The notes: generated from the letters alone by a model not told the origin. A stretch of 53,342 nucleotides of DNA from Vibrio tubiashii (GCA_000775715.1 JRWQ01000023.1:1-53342); one strand, 5' to 3'. Numbered from the stretch's first letter, positions 8,766 to 18,005 are shown. Numbers and translations are program-made.

Positions 8766-10103
8766 CTAGGCTAAAAAGGCATTTTTCCGCCATTGTATCG
8801 TTAGGATGATAGCTAAAGTTAAGCCACGCATCGCCATGAAACATAACATGGCCAACCACAAGGCATGATTACCTAGTCCTAGCGAGGCATAGAAGACAGC
8901 AAAAAATGTACAGGTAGAGAAGAACATACTATTGCGCATCTCTTTCCCCTTTGTTGCTCCAACAAAGATACCATCAAACAAAAAACACCACATCGACACT
9001 AGCGGCATCGCCACCAACCAAGGCAAATACGCCATCGCCAGCGCATGGACAGTTTCGATATCAGTGATCAAACTGATCAGATTCGATCCTTGCAACGCAA
9101 ATACGAGCGTCAGCAGACCACAAATAACCAAACTCCAGAAAAACGTTCCGATCAATGACTGATTCAATTGCTCTCTGTCTTTGGCACCAATCGCTTTGCC
9201 CACCATGGCTTCCATTGCGTAGGCGAAGCCATCCATACCATAAGAAATCATCATCAAGAAACTCATTAACACCGCATTGGCGGCAACGATTTCATCACCG
9301 AAACTGGCACCTTGAAAAGTCATAAAAGTAAATGACGCTTGCAAACAAAGTGAGCGTAAAAAGATATCTCGATTGAGCTTAACAAAACGGCTCAAGCCAT
9401 TGGTAGTATTCTTAAGTAAGTGGAACAGCGGCGGCAGGCTATCATGGGTCCATTTACGCCATACGCACATCAAGCCAAAGCTCATCCCAGTGTAATCGGC
9501 AATCACTGAAGCCAGTGCTGCCCCTTCCACTTTCCAACCTAAGCCAATCACAAAGAGCACATCCAAGACAATATTAGTGACATTAGCAATGATCACCATC
9601 CACATTGGCGCTCTAGCGTTTTGTATGCCCAATAACCAGCCAAGCAGTACGAAATTAGCTAACGCGGCAGGGGCACTCCAAGCACGAATAGCGAAGTACT
9701 GCGCGCCATAATGCTTCACCTGTTCGCTCGCATCACTGAAGCTAAACACCCACTCGGCAATGGCTTGATGGAAGAGAAGAAACATCGCAGCGAAACTCAA
9801 CGCCATTGTCATGCCTTGGCTGAAAACCAAACCGAGTTGATGCTTGCTCTCTGCACCATAGGATTGAGCAGTAAGGCCCGTCGTCGACATACGTAGGAAA
9901 CCCAATAGCCAGAAAGTTACGCTGATCATTGTGCTGCCCAAGGCTACGCCACCCAAATACCAAGCATGTTCTAGGTGACCAATAACAGCGGCATCCACCA
10001 ATCCAAGCAGCGGAACCGTAATGTTGGAAAGCACCATAGGAATAGCTAGCATGAGTACTTGCTTATGCACAGCGCGATTAGAGAGGGTTTGAAGAATGTT
10101 CAC
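8766..10103 (-). CDS. dinF: MATE family efflux transporter DinF
   Basis: 445 residues with about twelve hydrophobic helices in two repeats, opening MLAIPMVLSNITVPLLGLVD, which carries the conserved MATE N-terminal helix with its proline. MATE proteins export organic cations and drugs by Na+ or H+ antiport; the DinF branch has been linked to oxidative and bile-salt stress. The start is GTG 10103. It lies downstream of lexA as in E. coli, but one methyltransferase gene intervenes (41-bp gap). If read from the lexA promoter it is SOS-inducible. Confidence 0.92.
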   Translation of the reverse strand: MNILQTLSNRAVHKQVLMLAIPMVLSNITVPLLGLVDAAVIGHLEHAWYLGGVALGSTMISVTFWLLGFLRMSTTGLTAQSYGAESKHQLGLVFSQGMTMALSFAAMFLLFHQAIAEWVFSFSDASEQVKHYGAQYFAIRAWSAPAALANFVLLGWLLGIQNARAPMWMVIIANVTNIVLDVLFVIGLGWKVEGAALASVIADYTGMSFGLMCVWRKWTHDSLPPLFHLLKNTTNGLSRFVKLNRDIFLRSLCLQASFTFMTFQGASFGDEIVAANAVLMSFLMMISYGMDGFAYAMEAMVGKAIGAKDREQLNQSLIGTFFWSLVICGLLTLVFALQGSNLISLITDIETVHALAMAYLPWLVAMPLVSMWCFLFDGIFVGATKGKEMRNSMFFSTCTFFAVFYASLGLGNHALWLAMLCFMAMRGLTLAIILTIQWRKNAFLA

Positions 10104-10144
10104 GTTGTCACTCTATGATTAATTGAGCGACAAGTGTAACTAGA

Positions 10145-10957
10145 TTACCAGCGAAGCTGAACCAGTACCGGAGTTAATCTATGCTTGAGGAAGTTAATCT
10201 TTGTCAGCCAGCGCTGCCAAAGTTTCCAGCGACCGCAGTCTCGCTCGATTGGTGAATAAATTTTGACCCAACGCGCCCAAGGAAGATAACCGAGCATGGC
10301 ATCTCCCGGATCGCTGTAGCCATGAGCATATTTCCCCGCCCCCATTTTTTGGCCTAGTTTAGAATGACTTAAGTCACCAGCCAAAACAACACAAGCGCGT
10401 GCAGAATCAAAATGACAGCCTAGCGCCTGAATAAACTTAGCAACTTGACGCTGACTACAATCGAGTAAAGCGTGTTCGCACACTATCATCACAGGTGTTT
10501 TTTCAGGGACAGGAAGTTGCTCTAACCAACTCACATCATCAACGCTCCCGCATATATGGTGATAGCGTTCACTGCTATGGAATAACTTCTGACGCCAAAG
10601 TAGGTTTTCAGTCACATCTAACTCTAGCCAGTTACAACGACCATTATCTACGCGGTAAAAACGTGTATCGAGACCTGCGCCGACGTTGACGATCCAACCA
10701 TCTGGGTTACGTTTAATAAAAGTGGAAACTTGCTGATCACACAATTGAGTGAGTGTGACATGAAGGAGTTGCTTCTGATCAATATCACCAGAGAGACATT
10801 CTGGAGCCAATTGGCAGCGCTGACAGGCACGCGCTGCAATTGGATCATAAACCAATCCATTATCAACCAAACTTTCTCGGCTACGAAGCCACAATGGCTG
10901 CAATAAATTAGCAGGGATTTGATAGCGATGTTTAGCTGATGTGTGATCGACGGCCAT
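10145..10957 (-). CDS. Class I SAM-dependent methyltransferase, LCMT/Ppm1-like
   Basis: About 270 residues. The SAM-binding core is WIVNVGAGLDTRFYR (about 87-101), the form typical of the leucine carboxyl methyltransferase-like group that also includes PKS-associated O-methyltransferases, followed by WLELDVTENLLWRQKL. Two CxxC-like pairs appear near the N-terminus (RACQRCQLAPECL), possibly binding metal. The substrate is unknown. ATG 10957 and ATG 10963 both follow a strong AAGGAAGGAAG. The gene lies between lexA and dinF, with a Fur-box-like sequence 33 bp upstream of its start, so it may have its own iron-responsive promoter. Confidence 0.75.
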   Translation of the reverse strand: MAVDHTSAKHRYQIPANLLQPLWLRSRESLVDNGLVYDPIAARACQRCQLAPECLSGDIDQKQLLHVTLTQLCDQQVSTFIKRNPDGWIVNVGAGLDTRFYRVDNGRCNWLELDVTENLLWRQKLFHSSERYHHICGSVDDVSWLEQLPVPEKTPVMIVCEHALLDCSQRQVAKFIQALGCHFDSARACVVLAGDLSHSKLGQKMGAGKYAHGYSDPGDAMLGYLPWARWVKIYSPIERDCGRWKLWQRWLTKINFLKHRLTPVLVQLRW

Positions 10958-10989
10958 TATCATCTTCCTTCCTTAGCCAGAAATAAGAT

Positions 10990-11008
10990 GATAATGAATA
11001 TCAATTAC
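10990..11008. promoter_or_regulatory. Candidate Fur box
   Basis: GATAATGAATATCAATTAC matches the 19-bp Fur consensus at 14 positions by my count, including the complete first eight bases. It lies between the lexA stop and the methyltransferase start, where a promoter for that gene would sit. This is by-eye evidence only. Confidence 0.45.
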
Positions 11009-11046
11009 AATATCAACAGGTGAGAATAGATCTCAAATATCTGCTA

Positions 11047-11667
11047 TTACATCCAATCGGTATTACGAATAATACCCACAGCCAAGCCCTCAATCGCTAA
11101 GTGCTGGCTAGTAAGGTCGACTTTAATTGGCGAGAACTCTTCATTTTCCGCATGTAACAGTACTGTTGAACCTTTACGCTCTAAACGCTTAACCGTGACA
11201 TCATCATCTACGCGCGCAACAACTACCTGACCATCGCGGACATCTTGGGTTTTATGTACTGCTAACAAGTCACCATCCATAATACCGATATCTTTCATAC
11301 TCTCGCCATTCACGCGCAGTAAGAAATCGGCTTGAGGTTTGAACATGCTTGGATCGACTTGGTAGTGTGTCTCGACATGCTCTTGAGCCAGAATAGGCTC
11401 ACCTGCAGCAACCTGACCAATAAGCGGTAATCCTTCGTCATCGTTAGCCGCATCTTCAAGTAAAATACGGATACCACGCGAGGCTCCAGGGATAATTTCA
11501 ATCGCTTGCTTTCGAGCTAGCGCTTTAAGATGTTCTTCAGCAGCATTTGCTGAACGGAAACCAAGTTCACGAGCAATCTCAGCACGTGTTGGTGGCATAC
11601 CAGTATCTTCTATTTTGCTTTTGATCAGATCAAAAACTTGTTGTTGTCGGGGCGTTAACGGCTTCAT
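11047..11667 (-). CDS. lexA: SOS response repressor LexA
   Basis: Represses SOS genes until RecA filaments trigger self-cleavage. 206 residues (E. coli 202). N-terminal winged helix with PPTRAEIARELGFRSANAAE (about 26-45). The cleavage site Ala-Gly lies in GQVAAGEP (about 84-91). The catalytic serine is in NGESMKDIGI and the lysine in DDDVTVKRLER. The start ATG has AGGTGA upstream. Two SOS boxes lie 8-43 bp before the start. It probably heads a transcript with the methyltransferase gene and dinF. Confidence 0.98.
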   Translation of the reverse strand: MKPLTPRQQQVFDLIKSKIEDTGMPPTRAEIARELGFRSANAAEEHLKALARKQAIEIIPGASRGIRILLEDAANDDEGLPLIGQVAAGEPILAQEHVETHYQVDPSMFKPQADFLLRVNGESMKDIGIMDGDLLAVHKTQDVRDGQVVVARVDDDVTVKRLERKGSTVLLHAENEEFSPIKVDLTSQHLAIEGLAVGIIRNTDWM

Positions 11668-11674
11668 AAGTCAC

Positions 11675-11710
11675 CTGTCTTTTTATACAGTTAACTGTGA
11701 GTATATCCAG
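11675..11710. promoter_or_regulatory. Two tandem LexA (SOS) boxes
   Basis: CTGTCTTTTTATACAG (11675-11690) and CTGTGAGTATATCCAG (11695-11710) both fit CTG-N10-CAG. Their centres are 20 bp apart, so the dimers bind the same helix face. A double operator at lexA is known from E. coli and gives tight autoregulation. A -10-like TATACT lies within the upstream box region on the minus strand. Confidence 0.92.
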
Positions 11711-11776
11711 TAATTGTACAAATGCAAAGCCAATTGCTTACTTTTTAGTGAGTTAGCCAGTTTGACCACTATTTCG

Positions 11777-12139
11777 TCAGAAAATTAGGATTTCTAACCA
11801 CACATAGCCCGTCAGTAACATGGTCACCATTACGGCGGCTGAACCCATGTCTTTAGCTCGCCCAGCCAGTTCATTGTGCTCGGTTCCTACTCGATCTATC
11901 GCAGCTTCAATAGCACTATTAAACAGTTCTGCAACCAGCACTAGTACCACTGTGGCAATCAATAGGACTCTCTCCCATTGCGTATTCGCGATGAAAAATG
12001 CGGCGGGAATCATTATAGCAGCGAGGATGATCTCTTCTTGAAAAGCAGGCTCATGTTTGAATGTGGCTTTAAGGCCCTGCCAGGAATAGTACGTGGCGTT
12101 CCTGATCCGTTTTAATCCATGCAGTGTTTTGTGAGGCAA
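11777..12139 (-). CDS. dgkA: Diacylglycerol kinase DgkA
   Basis: Phosphorylates diacylglycerol to phosphatidic acid in the inner membrane. It recycles the by-product of membrane-derived oligosaccharide or lipid A modification. Three membrane helices are seen, and the catalytic signature is ELFNSAIEAAIDRVG followed by NELAGRAKDMGSAAV. The longest frame begins at TTG 12205 (142 residues) without a ribosome-binding site. I prefer TTG 12139 (MPHKTLHGLKR), preceded by AGAGA, which gives 120 residues against 122 in E. coli. The start is uncertain, the identity is not. It is adjacent to lexA and diverges from plsB, as in E. coli. Confidence 0.93.
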   Translation of the reverse strand: MPHKTLHGLKRIRNATYYSWQGLKATFKHEPAFQEEIILAAIMIPAAFFIANTQWERVLLIATVVLVLVAELFNSAIEAAIDRVGTEHNELAGRAKDMGSAAVMVTMLLTGYVWLEILIF

Positions 12140-12343
12140 GTTAAATTCTCTTTGTATTTTATTCAGATAGTTGAATGACTCAAAAATTGACGTTTTCCTA
12201 GTCAATAATCAGTAAAAGGTTAGACCAGTTTCTGGTATCCTTGCCCGCTATAAAAATTCGCGCTTGGGCTCATTCCCACTTCTATTTTTGCAGAACTGGA
12301 AATGAGCTTGTGCACACCATCTACTTTTGAGGCTAAGAACCTG

Positions 12344-14779
12344 ATGTCTTCTGGACGAATGCTATCGCGAACCCTACTAAAGCTGCCGATGTCAGTGTTA
12401 GTTAAAGGGACCACTATTCCTTCAAATCCTATTGAAGATCATAGTATTGATGTAAACAAGCCCATTATTTACGCTTTGCCATACCGCTCTGCTGTTGATC
12501 TACTTGCGCTGCAAAAGCAAGTTGTCGCTCTTGGACTACCCGACCCACTAGAGCCAGTCGAAATCAACGGTAAATCATTTAACCGTTACGTTTTTACCTC
12601 TGCTCGCAGTACTGTCATGGAGAGTGACCAAGACGTTCCAAGCGCTTCTGTTACGTTATTCTCGGACCTACTAGAGCTACACAAGTTCGACTCTGAACTT
12701 GATATTCAAATGATCCCAGCAACCGTGCTATGGGGCCGTAAACCTGGCAAAGAGTCGAAGCAAAAACCTTACCTTCAATCTTTGAATGGTCCACAAAAAG
12801 CCAAAGCGGTGTTAGTGTCGGGCCGCGACTGCTTGGTGCGCATCAGTCCTGTTGTTTCTCTGCGCTACATGGCTGACTCACATGGTACCGATGCTTCTAT
12901 TGCGCATAAACTTGCACGCGTAGCTCGAATTCATTTCTCTCGCCAAAAGCTAGCGGCATCTGGCCCTAATCTGCCTAGCAGACAAGCTCTGTTCAAGCGC
13001 CTAATGAAGTCAGAGGCGATCGAGAAAGTCATCACAGATGAAGCGAACTCGAAAGACATACCCATTGAGAAAGTACGTAAAGAAGCACATGCCATCATGG
13101 ATGAGATTGCAGCAAACTTCTCTTACTCATTAATCAAAAATGGTGAGCGTATACTTGGTTGGCTGTGGAACCGTATCTATCAAGGGTTAAATATCACCAA
13201 TGCGGCCACGGTAAGAAAGCTGGCGCAGGATGGTCATGAGATTGTCTACGTCCCTTGCCATCGTAGTCATATGGACTATTTACTGCTGTCTTATGTTCTT
13301 TACCGTGAAGGCATGGTACCACCGCATATCGCTGCGGGTATCAACCTCAACTTCTTCCCCGCAGGCCCTATTTTCCGTCGCGGCGGCGCATTCTTTATTC
13401 GTCGTAGCTTCAAAGGTAACAAGCTATACTCAACTATCTTCCGAGAATACCTAGCCGAACTATTTGCTAAAGGCTACTCAGTAGAGTACTTCAGTGAAGG
13501 GGGGCGTTCACGTACGGGACGTCTGCTTCAGGCCAAAACGGGTATGTTAGCCATGACAATCCAAGCAATGCTACGCGGCTTAAATCGCCCGGTTACACTT
13601 GTGCCTGTCTACATTGGTTACGAACATGTGATGGAAGTAGGTACTTACGCCAAGGAGCTACGTGGCAAGCGCAAAGAGAAAGAGAATGCGAGTCTTGTCC
13701 TACGTACAATTCGTAAGCTGCGTAATTTCGGCCAAGGCTATGTGAACTTTGGTGAGCCAATTCCAATTAACCAGTACCTAAATGAACACGCACCTGAGTG
13801 GACGAAAGATATTGACCCTATGGGTTCGACCAAGCCACAATGGCTAAACCCAGTCGTCAACGGCCTTGCCACCAAGATGATGACAAACATCAATGATGCG
13901 GCCGCAGCGAACGCACTGACTCTGTGTGCGACGGCTCTGCTTGCTTCGCGTCAAAGGGCATTGTCGCGTGACAGCCTAGTCAATCAAATTGATTGCTACT
14001 TATCTTTGCTTAAAAACGTGCCTTACTCGTCAACCTACACAGTTCCTGACCAAAGTGCCGAACAGCTTGTTAAACATGCGGAGTCGCTAGATAAGTTTGT
14101 TATTGAAACCGATAGCATGGGTGAGATTGTTTCTCTCGATCGCAATCAGTCGATCTTGATGACTTACTACCGCAACAACATCATTCATCTATTAGCGCTA
14201 CCGTCGTTAATTGCGCAGATGTTAGTGCGTCATCAACAACTCTCTTTAGAGCAGATCAAACACAATGTGGCACTGGTTTACCCATTCTTAAAGCAAGAAC
14301 TGTTCTTAAGTATTAGGGAAGAGAAACTCGGAGAGCTAACTGAGTCTTACATTGAAGAGATTGCCCGCCAAGGTTTGGTCACGATTGATAGCGAACAAAA
14401 CGTAGCGATCAATCAAGCAAGTACTCAAGTACTAGTACTACTTGGCCGTACGATTACCGAAACACTGCAACGCTACGCAATTGCCTTAAACTTGCTCGTT
14501 GCTACCCCTGAACTAGGTAAGTCAGATCTAGAACAGAAGAGCCAAGATATCGCGCAACGTTTAGGCCGTTTGCACGGCATCAATGCTCCAGAGTTCTTCG
14601 ACAAAGGGGTATTCTCTGCCCTATTTACGACCTTGAAGCAGCAAGCTTACCTAGACAACGATGGCAACTGCGACAGTGAGAAGAGCAAGGATCTGGCCAA
14701 CCGCCTCTATTCTATGCTCTATCCAGAGGTGAGGCTGACAATCAAAGAGAGTATCTGTCAGACAACCGACGCCAAATAG
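12344..14779 (+). CDS. plsB: Glycerol-3-phosphate 1-O-acyltransferase PlsB
   Basis: Catalyses the first acylation of glycerol-3-phosphate in phospholipid synthesis at the inner membrane. 811 residues from ATG 12344 (E. coli 807); an in-frame ATG at 12302 would add 14 residues and is less likely. Acyltransferase motif I is CHRSHMDYLLLSYVLY (HX4D). Motif III is EYFSEGGRSRTGR, and motif II lies around PAGPIFRRGGAFFIRRSF. Whole-length agreement with E. coli PlsB is obvious. It diverges from dgkA and ends at a terminator shared with ubiA. Confidence 0.98.
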   Translation: MSSGRMLSRTLLKLPMSVLVKGTTIPSNPIEDHSIDVNKPIIYALPYRSAVDLLALQKQVVALGLPDPLEPVEINGKSFNRYVFTSARSTVMESDQDVPSASVTLFSDLLELHKFDSELDIQMIPATVLWGRKPGKESKQKPYLQSLNGPQKAKAVLVSGRDCLVRISPVVSLRYMADSHGTDASIAHKLARVARIHFSRQKLAASGPNLPSRQALFKRLMKSEAIEKVITDEANSKDIPIEKVRKEAHAIMDEIAANFSYSLIKNGERILGWLWNRIYQGLNITNAATVRKLAQDGHEIVYVPCHRSHMDYLLLSYVLYREGMVPPHIAAGINLNFFPAGPIFRRGGAFFIRRSFKGNKLYSTIFREYLAELFAKGYSVEYFSEGGRSRTGRLLQAKTGMLAMTIQAMLRGLNRPVTLVPVYIGYEHVMEVGTYAKELRGKRKEKENASLVLRTIRKLRNFGQGYVNFGEPIPINQYLNEHAPEWTKDIDPMGSTKPQWLNPVVNGLATKMMTNINDAAAANALTLCATALLASRQRALSRDSLVNQIDCYLSLLKNVPYSSTYTVPDQSAEQLVKHAESLDKFVIETDSMGEIVSLDRNQSILMTYYRNNIIHLLALPSLIAQMLVRHQQLSLEQIKHNVALVYPFLKQELFLSIREEKLGELTESYIEEIARQGLVTIDSEQNVAINQASTQVLVLLGRTITETLQRYAIALNLLVATPELGKSDLEQKSQDIAQRLGRLHGINAPEFFDKGVFSALFTTLKQQAYLDNDGNCDSEKSKDLANRLYSMLYPEVRLTIKESICQTTDAK

Positions 14780-14792
14780 TCACTTCAACATT

Positions 14793-14822
14793 AAAAAGGG
14801 CATCCAATGGGTGCCCTTTTCT
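14793..14822. terminator. Bidirectional terminator between plsB and ubiA
   Basis: AAAAGGGCATCC (14794 onward) pairs with GGGTGCCCTTTT (to 14820) with one wobble and a short loop. A and T runs flank both sides, serving the two convergent genes. Confidence 0.85.
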
Positions 14823-15677
14823 TTACCAAAATGCGATAAACAGCCCTATGGTGACCATCATGCCTACATAATTGTTGTTGAGAAAAGCTCTAAAGCATAG
14901 GTCCCGTTCTCTATGGCGAATGAGGTGCTGTTGAAAAACAAATAGGCTGCTAGTAGCCAGTAAGCTCCAGTAGTAACTGGCGCCTAGCTGGTACCAAATA
15001 CCTACCGCCATTAGCATCGCGAGCGTTAATAACTGCAACGCTCCAATAATCATTTTGTCAAAGCGACCAAACAAAATAGCTGTCGATTTGATACCAATCT
15101 TTAAGTCATCATCTCGGTCAACCATAGCGTATTGTGTGTCATAAGCAATCGTCCACAGAGCGTTAATCACAAAGATAAACCAAGTCATCATGGTGACTTC
15201 ATTCGCTTGGGCTGCCCAAGCCATAGGGATCGACCAACTAAAAGCTAAACCAAGAAACAGTTGCGGGAGATGGGTATAGCGCTTCATAAATGGGTAAATA
15301 AAAGCTAAAAATATCCCAACAAAAGAGAGCTGAATAGTGAGTGCATTCATACTCAGAACCAGTAAGAATGAACTAATAGCTAGCACCGTAAACAGTCCAA
15401 TCGCTTCTTTAGAGCTGACTCGACCAGACGGCAATGGGCGCTGCTTGGTGCGCTTGACATGACCATCGACTTTACGATCAGCAAAGTCATTGATCACGCA
15501 GCCTGCAGCGCGCATAAAAATAACACCAATAACAAACACCAATAGAACTTTTAGGCTTGGCAGACCCTCAGCCGATATGATCAGTGCCCATAACGTTGGC
15601 CATAGCAACAATAAAGTCCCAATTGGCTTGTCCATGCGCATCAGCTGCCAGTAGGCGACTGCTTTATCTGCCGTCAT
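14823..15677 (-). CDS. ubiA: 4-hydroxybenzoate octaprenyltransferase UbiA
   Basis: Prenylates 4-hydroxybenzoate, the second step of ubiquinone synthesis, in the inner membrane. 284 residues (E. coli 290) with about eight helices. The two Mg-pyrophosphate binding motifs are NDFADRKVDG (about 62-71) and YAMVDRDDDLKIG (about 184-196). It overlaps the upstream ubiC by 14 bp, so the two are translated from one message. Confidence 0.97.
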   Translation of the reverse strand: MTADKAVAYWQLMRMDKPIGTLLLLWPTLWALIISAEGLPSLKVLLVFVIGVIFMRAAGCVINDFADRKVDGHVKRTKQRPLPSGRVSSKEAIGLFTVLAISSFLLVLSMNALTIQLSFVGIFLAFIYPFMKRYTHLPQLFLGLAFSWSIPMAWAAQANEVTMMTWFIFVINALWTIAYDTQYAMVDRDDDLKIGIKSTAILFGRFDKMIIGALQLLTLAMLMAVGIWYQLGASYYWSLLATSSLFVFQQHLIRHRERDLCFRAFLNNNYVGMMVTIGLFIAFW

Positions 15678-16218
15678 TTATAATGCTCTCCTTTGCATAA
15701 ATTGGGGCGGTCGGAAGAAATAACTCTGCGACTAACATAGGTTTTTGGTTCATCCACAATCGAGAACGACGAGCCAATAAACGATGACCGTTAACCTCTA
15801 CAACCCCTACTTGTAAGGCGTCGCGCTTTACGTCATTAGCGCTAAATACAGTCAACCCCAACGGAATTTCCCCCTGCTGAGCTAAATCGTACTCTTGCCC
15901 TTGCAGAGAAGATTGCGGGATTAAAGTGCGGCCTAAAACCCAAGGCTCGCCATCCCCTTTTAAAACCACTTTACGTAGTAAGCAGTCTTCCTGAGTCAGC
16001 AATTCGTGCTCTTGCACATTCAGTTTTTCAGCGCGAACCACTTTATTATGAAGTAAGTCGACCGTTAGTGAATCGCAGTAAGACCCCAATAAACGTGACA
16101 AAGAGCCCTGTTCTAACAGCCACTTTTTTGCACTTTGAGTAAAAAAGCTAAAATGATCCGGATGCTGCCAATCAACTTGGCGAAGAGCAGATAGATAGAG
16201 CGCAATAGGTTGATTCAT
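15664..16218 (-). CDS. ubiC: Chorismate pyruvate-lyase UbiC
   Basis: Splits chorismate to 4-hydroxybenzoate and pyruvate, the first committed step of ubiquinone synthesis. From ATG 16218 it has 184 residues; the frame from TTG 16230 adds four. Typical UbiC segments are VVLKGDGEPWVLGRTLIP and the C-terminal ARRSRLW. It sits directly before ubiA with a 14-bp overlap, so product passes to the next enzyme of the operon. Confidence 0.93.
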   Translation of the reverse strand: MNQPIALYLSALRQVDWQHPDHFSFFTQSAKKWLLEQGSLSRLLGSYCDSLTVDLLHNKVVRAEKLNVQEHELLTQEDCLLRKVVLKGDGEPWVLGRTLIPQSSLQGQEYDLAQQGEIPLGLTVFSANDVKRDALQVGVVEVNGHRLLARRSRLWMNQKPMLVAELFLPTAPIYAKESIINDGR

Positions 16219-16383
16219 ACTAATATTCAATAAGCAGCCTTATTGACCTACAATAAAGCTTCCATCTTTAATGTTAACCACTCTACTGAGTGCTTAACGC
16301 TTTTTTATTACAATTAGATGCTCTATTGTAACAAGACTCAAGCGATTCGAGTATCGTGATTGGACGAAAGAAAAGTTATAAAT

Positions 16384-16791
16384 ATGATTAAACGTTATCT
16401 AGCCCAAATTTTTCTCGTTTTGGGTTTGTTGGTTAGTCTACCCGCTTTAGCCGAAGAGGAAGGTGCTCCCAAGTTAGCTTACTTCACATTGGAACCGGAT
16501 CTAACGACTAACTTTTACACCAAAGGCAACAAGCTAGGCTATATCCAAGTTCGTATCGATATTATGGTTGCCAGCGAAGCGGACCTTAGTATCGTTGAGT
16601 TGCATCAGCCTTTGATCCGCGATGCGGTTATTGAACTGCTAGGAAAACAGTCAGAAGATACTATTACTTCTCTGGCAGGGCGCGAAGACCTGCGTAAAAC
16701 ACTGGTTGAACAGCTCAACGCCACTTTACTACCAGAGACAGGGAAAACCATTATTGCTGATTTACTGTTTACTAAATATTTGTATCAGTAA
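16384..16791 (+). CDS. FliL-like protein, orphan
   Basis: 135 residues from ATG 16384 (the longer frame starts at TTG 16360). Residues 1-23 form a cleavable signal peptide ending ALA, followed by a FliL-type domain: YFTLEPDLTTNF, then YIQVRIDIMV, PLIRDAVIELLGKQS, LRKTLVEQLN and the terminal LFTKYLYQ. FliL supports flagellar stator function at the basal body. This copy has a signal peptide rather than the usual anchor helix and lies far from flagellar genes, between ubiCA and glpEG. Its role is unknown; a periplasmic or stator-related function is inference. Confidence 0.8.
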   Translation: MIKRYLAQIFLVLGLLVSLPALAEEEGAPKLAYFTLEPDLTTNFYTKGNKLGYIQVRIDIMVASEADLSIVELHQPLIRDAVIELLGKQSEDTITSLAGREDLRKTLVEQLNATLLPETGKTIIADLLFTKYLYQ

Positions 16792-16805
16792 CTCAAGGAC
16801 AAATG

Positions 16806-16834
16806 ACAAACGGCGCTCAATGCGCCGTTTTTTA
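16806..16834. terminator. Bidirectional terminator between the FliL-like gene and glpG
   Basis: A perfect 9-bp stem AAACGGCGC / GCGCCGTTT (16808-16816 and 16822-16830) with loop TCAAT and a T run to the right. The left A run makes it usable for glpG too. Confidence 0.9.
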
Positions 16835-17674
16835 TACCCGCGATGACTGTTTAGCTCGACTCGCATCTAGCAATCCGAGCGCGACTCCAGATATCAGTCC
16901 AACCAGATGAGCAGTATTGGCAATCGCCATGTAAGGTTGCACAAAACCAAGCACCAACCAAACCAGCATAAAGCCAATCATAGGTTTAGGCATACTGAGA
17001 CCGAGCTGTGGTGCTTTATAGCCAAGCATCCATAAGTACCCAACAAGCGCGTAGACCACACCAGACAAGCCACCAAAGTTTGCCCCTTCAACCCAGTACT
17101 GTCCTGCTCCAGACAGCGCTGCAGAAACAACGAAAATCTGCAGCAACTTAACGGAGCCGAGTCGCTGTTCAATATCTCCGCCTAGCTGCCACCACCAAAG
17201 TACATTGAAAGCGATATGCATAACGGAGAAATGCAGAACGGCGTGGCTAACCCAGCGCCACAACTGCCACTCTTGACCTGAGAATGCAGGAAAATGAAGT
17301 AAGGAAAATACCCCTTCACCCGAACCAAATTGCTGCAGAGTAAAAATCACCAAACAGATGACCATCACCGATAGGGTCATAGGCCCCGCCTTTGCTTTGA
17401 TCATCGCTAGCATGCTCGGCGAATGGTACTTAAAGTGATTGTTGCGACTTTCTGCCATATCCCATGACGCTGCCTGATACTTACTGGCATTTGGGTCGGC
17501 CAAGAACTGTTGCAACTCAGACTCAACTTCGACTTGATGCTGACTATCGGTCAACCATAAAGCAAATTGTCCTTCTCCCTCAGGCATCATCTGAATGTCG
17601 ATGCGGCGTGAAGCCATATAATCAATAAAAGCTTGCGCCATACGAGGATTATTGAGAGAGATAAGTCGATGCAT
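16832..17674 (-). CDS. glpG: Rhomboid intramembrane serine protease GlpG
   Basis: Cleaves transmembrane segments within the inner membrane. 280 residues (E. coli 276): a cytoplasmic N-terminal domain to about residue 90, then six helices. The catalytic serine is in GGLSGVVYALVGY and the histidine in NTAHLVGLISG. The oxyanion-side motif HIAFNVLWWWQLGGDIEQRLG is present. The gene begins 4 bp after glpE, so they are one operon as in E. coli. Confidence 0.96.
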   Translation of the reverse strand: MHRLISLNNPRMAQAFIDYMASRRIDIQMMPEGEGQFALWLTDSQHQVEVESELQQFLADPNASKYQAASWDMAESRNNHFKYHSPSMLAMIKAKAGPMTLSVMVICLVIFTLQQFGSGEGVFSLLHFPAFSGQEWQLWRWVSHAVLHFSVMHIAFNVLWWWQLGGDIEQRLGSVKLLQIFVVSAALSGAGQYWVEGANFGGLSGVVYALVGYLWMLGYKAPQLGLSMPKPMIGFMLVWLVLGFVQPYMAIANTAHLVGLISGVALGLLDASRAKQSSRV

Positions 17675-17678
17675 AGAA

Positions 17679-18005
17679 CTAACCTAAATTGGATTGTGTC
17701 GGGAGTGCAGCTCTTTGCCATGCTTCAAAGCCACCATCAACACTATACACCTGCTCAAAGCCTTGGTTAACCAAATACTGCGCTGCACCTTGACTACTGA
17801 CACCGTGATAACACATCACCAAAACTGGCTGGTCGAATTCAACATCATCCATAAAAGTGACAATCGTATCGTTGGTTAAGTGAAATGCACCCTTCGCGTG
17901 AGCGACCGCAAAGGATTGAGGGTCACGAATATCGACCATACGCGCTTCCCCTTGATCTAAAAGGCGCTGTGCACCACCCACATCAATATGCTTAAACTGA
18001 TCCAT
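17679..18005 (-). CDS. glpE: Thiosulfate sulfurtransferase GlpE (single-domain rhodanese)
   Basis: Transfers sulfane sulfur from thiosulfate to cyanide or thioredoxin in the cytoplasm. 108 residues, identical in length to E. coli GlpE. The active-site cysteine is in VMCYHGVSSQGAA (about 65-77), with MVDIRDPQSFAVAHAKGA as the N-terminal rhodanese motif. It is the first gene of glpE-glpG. Its upstream region holds the DnaA-box cluster described separately. Confidence 0.95.
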   Translation of the reverse strand: MDQFKHIDVGGAQRLLDQGEARMVDIRDPQSFAVAHAKGAFHLTNDTIVTFMDDVEFDQPVLVMCYHGVSSQGAAQYLVNQGFEQVYSVDGGFEAWQRAALPTQSNLG

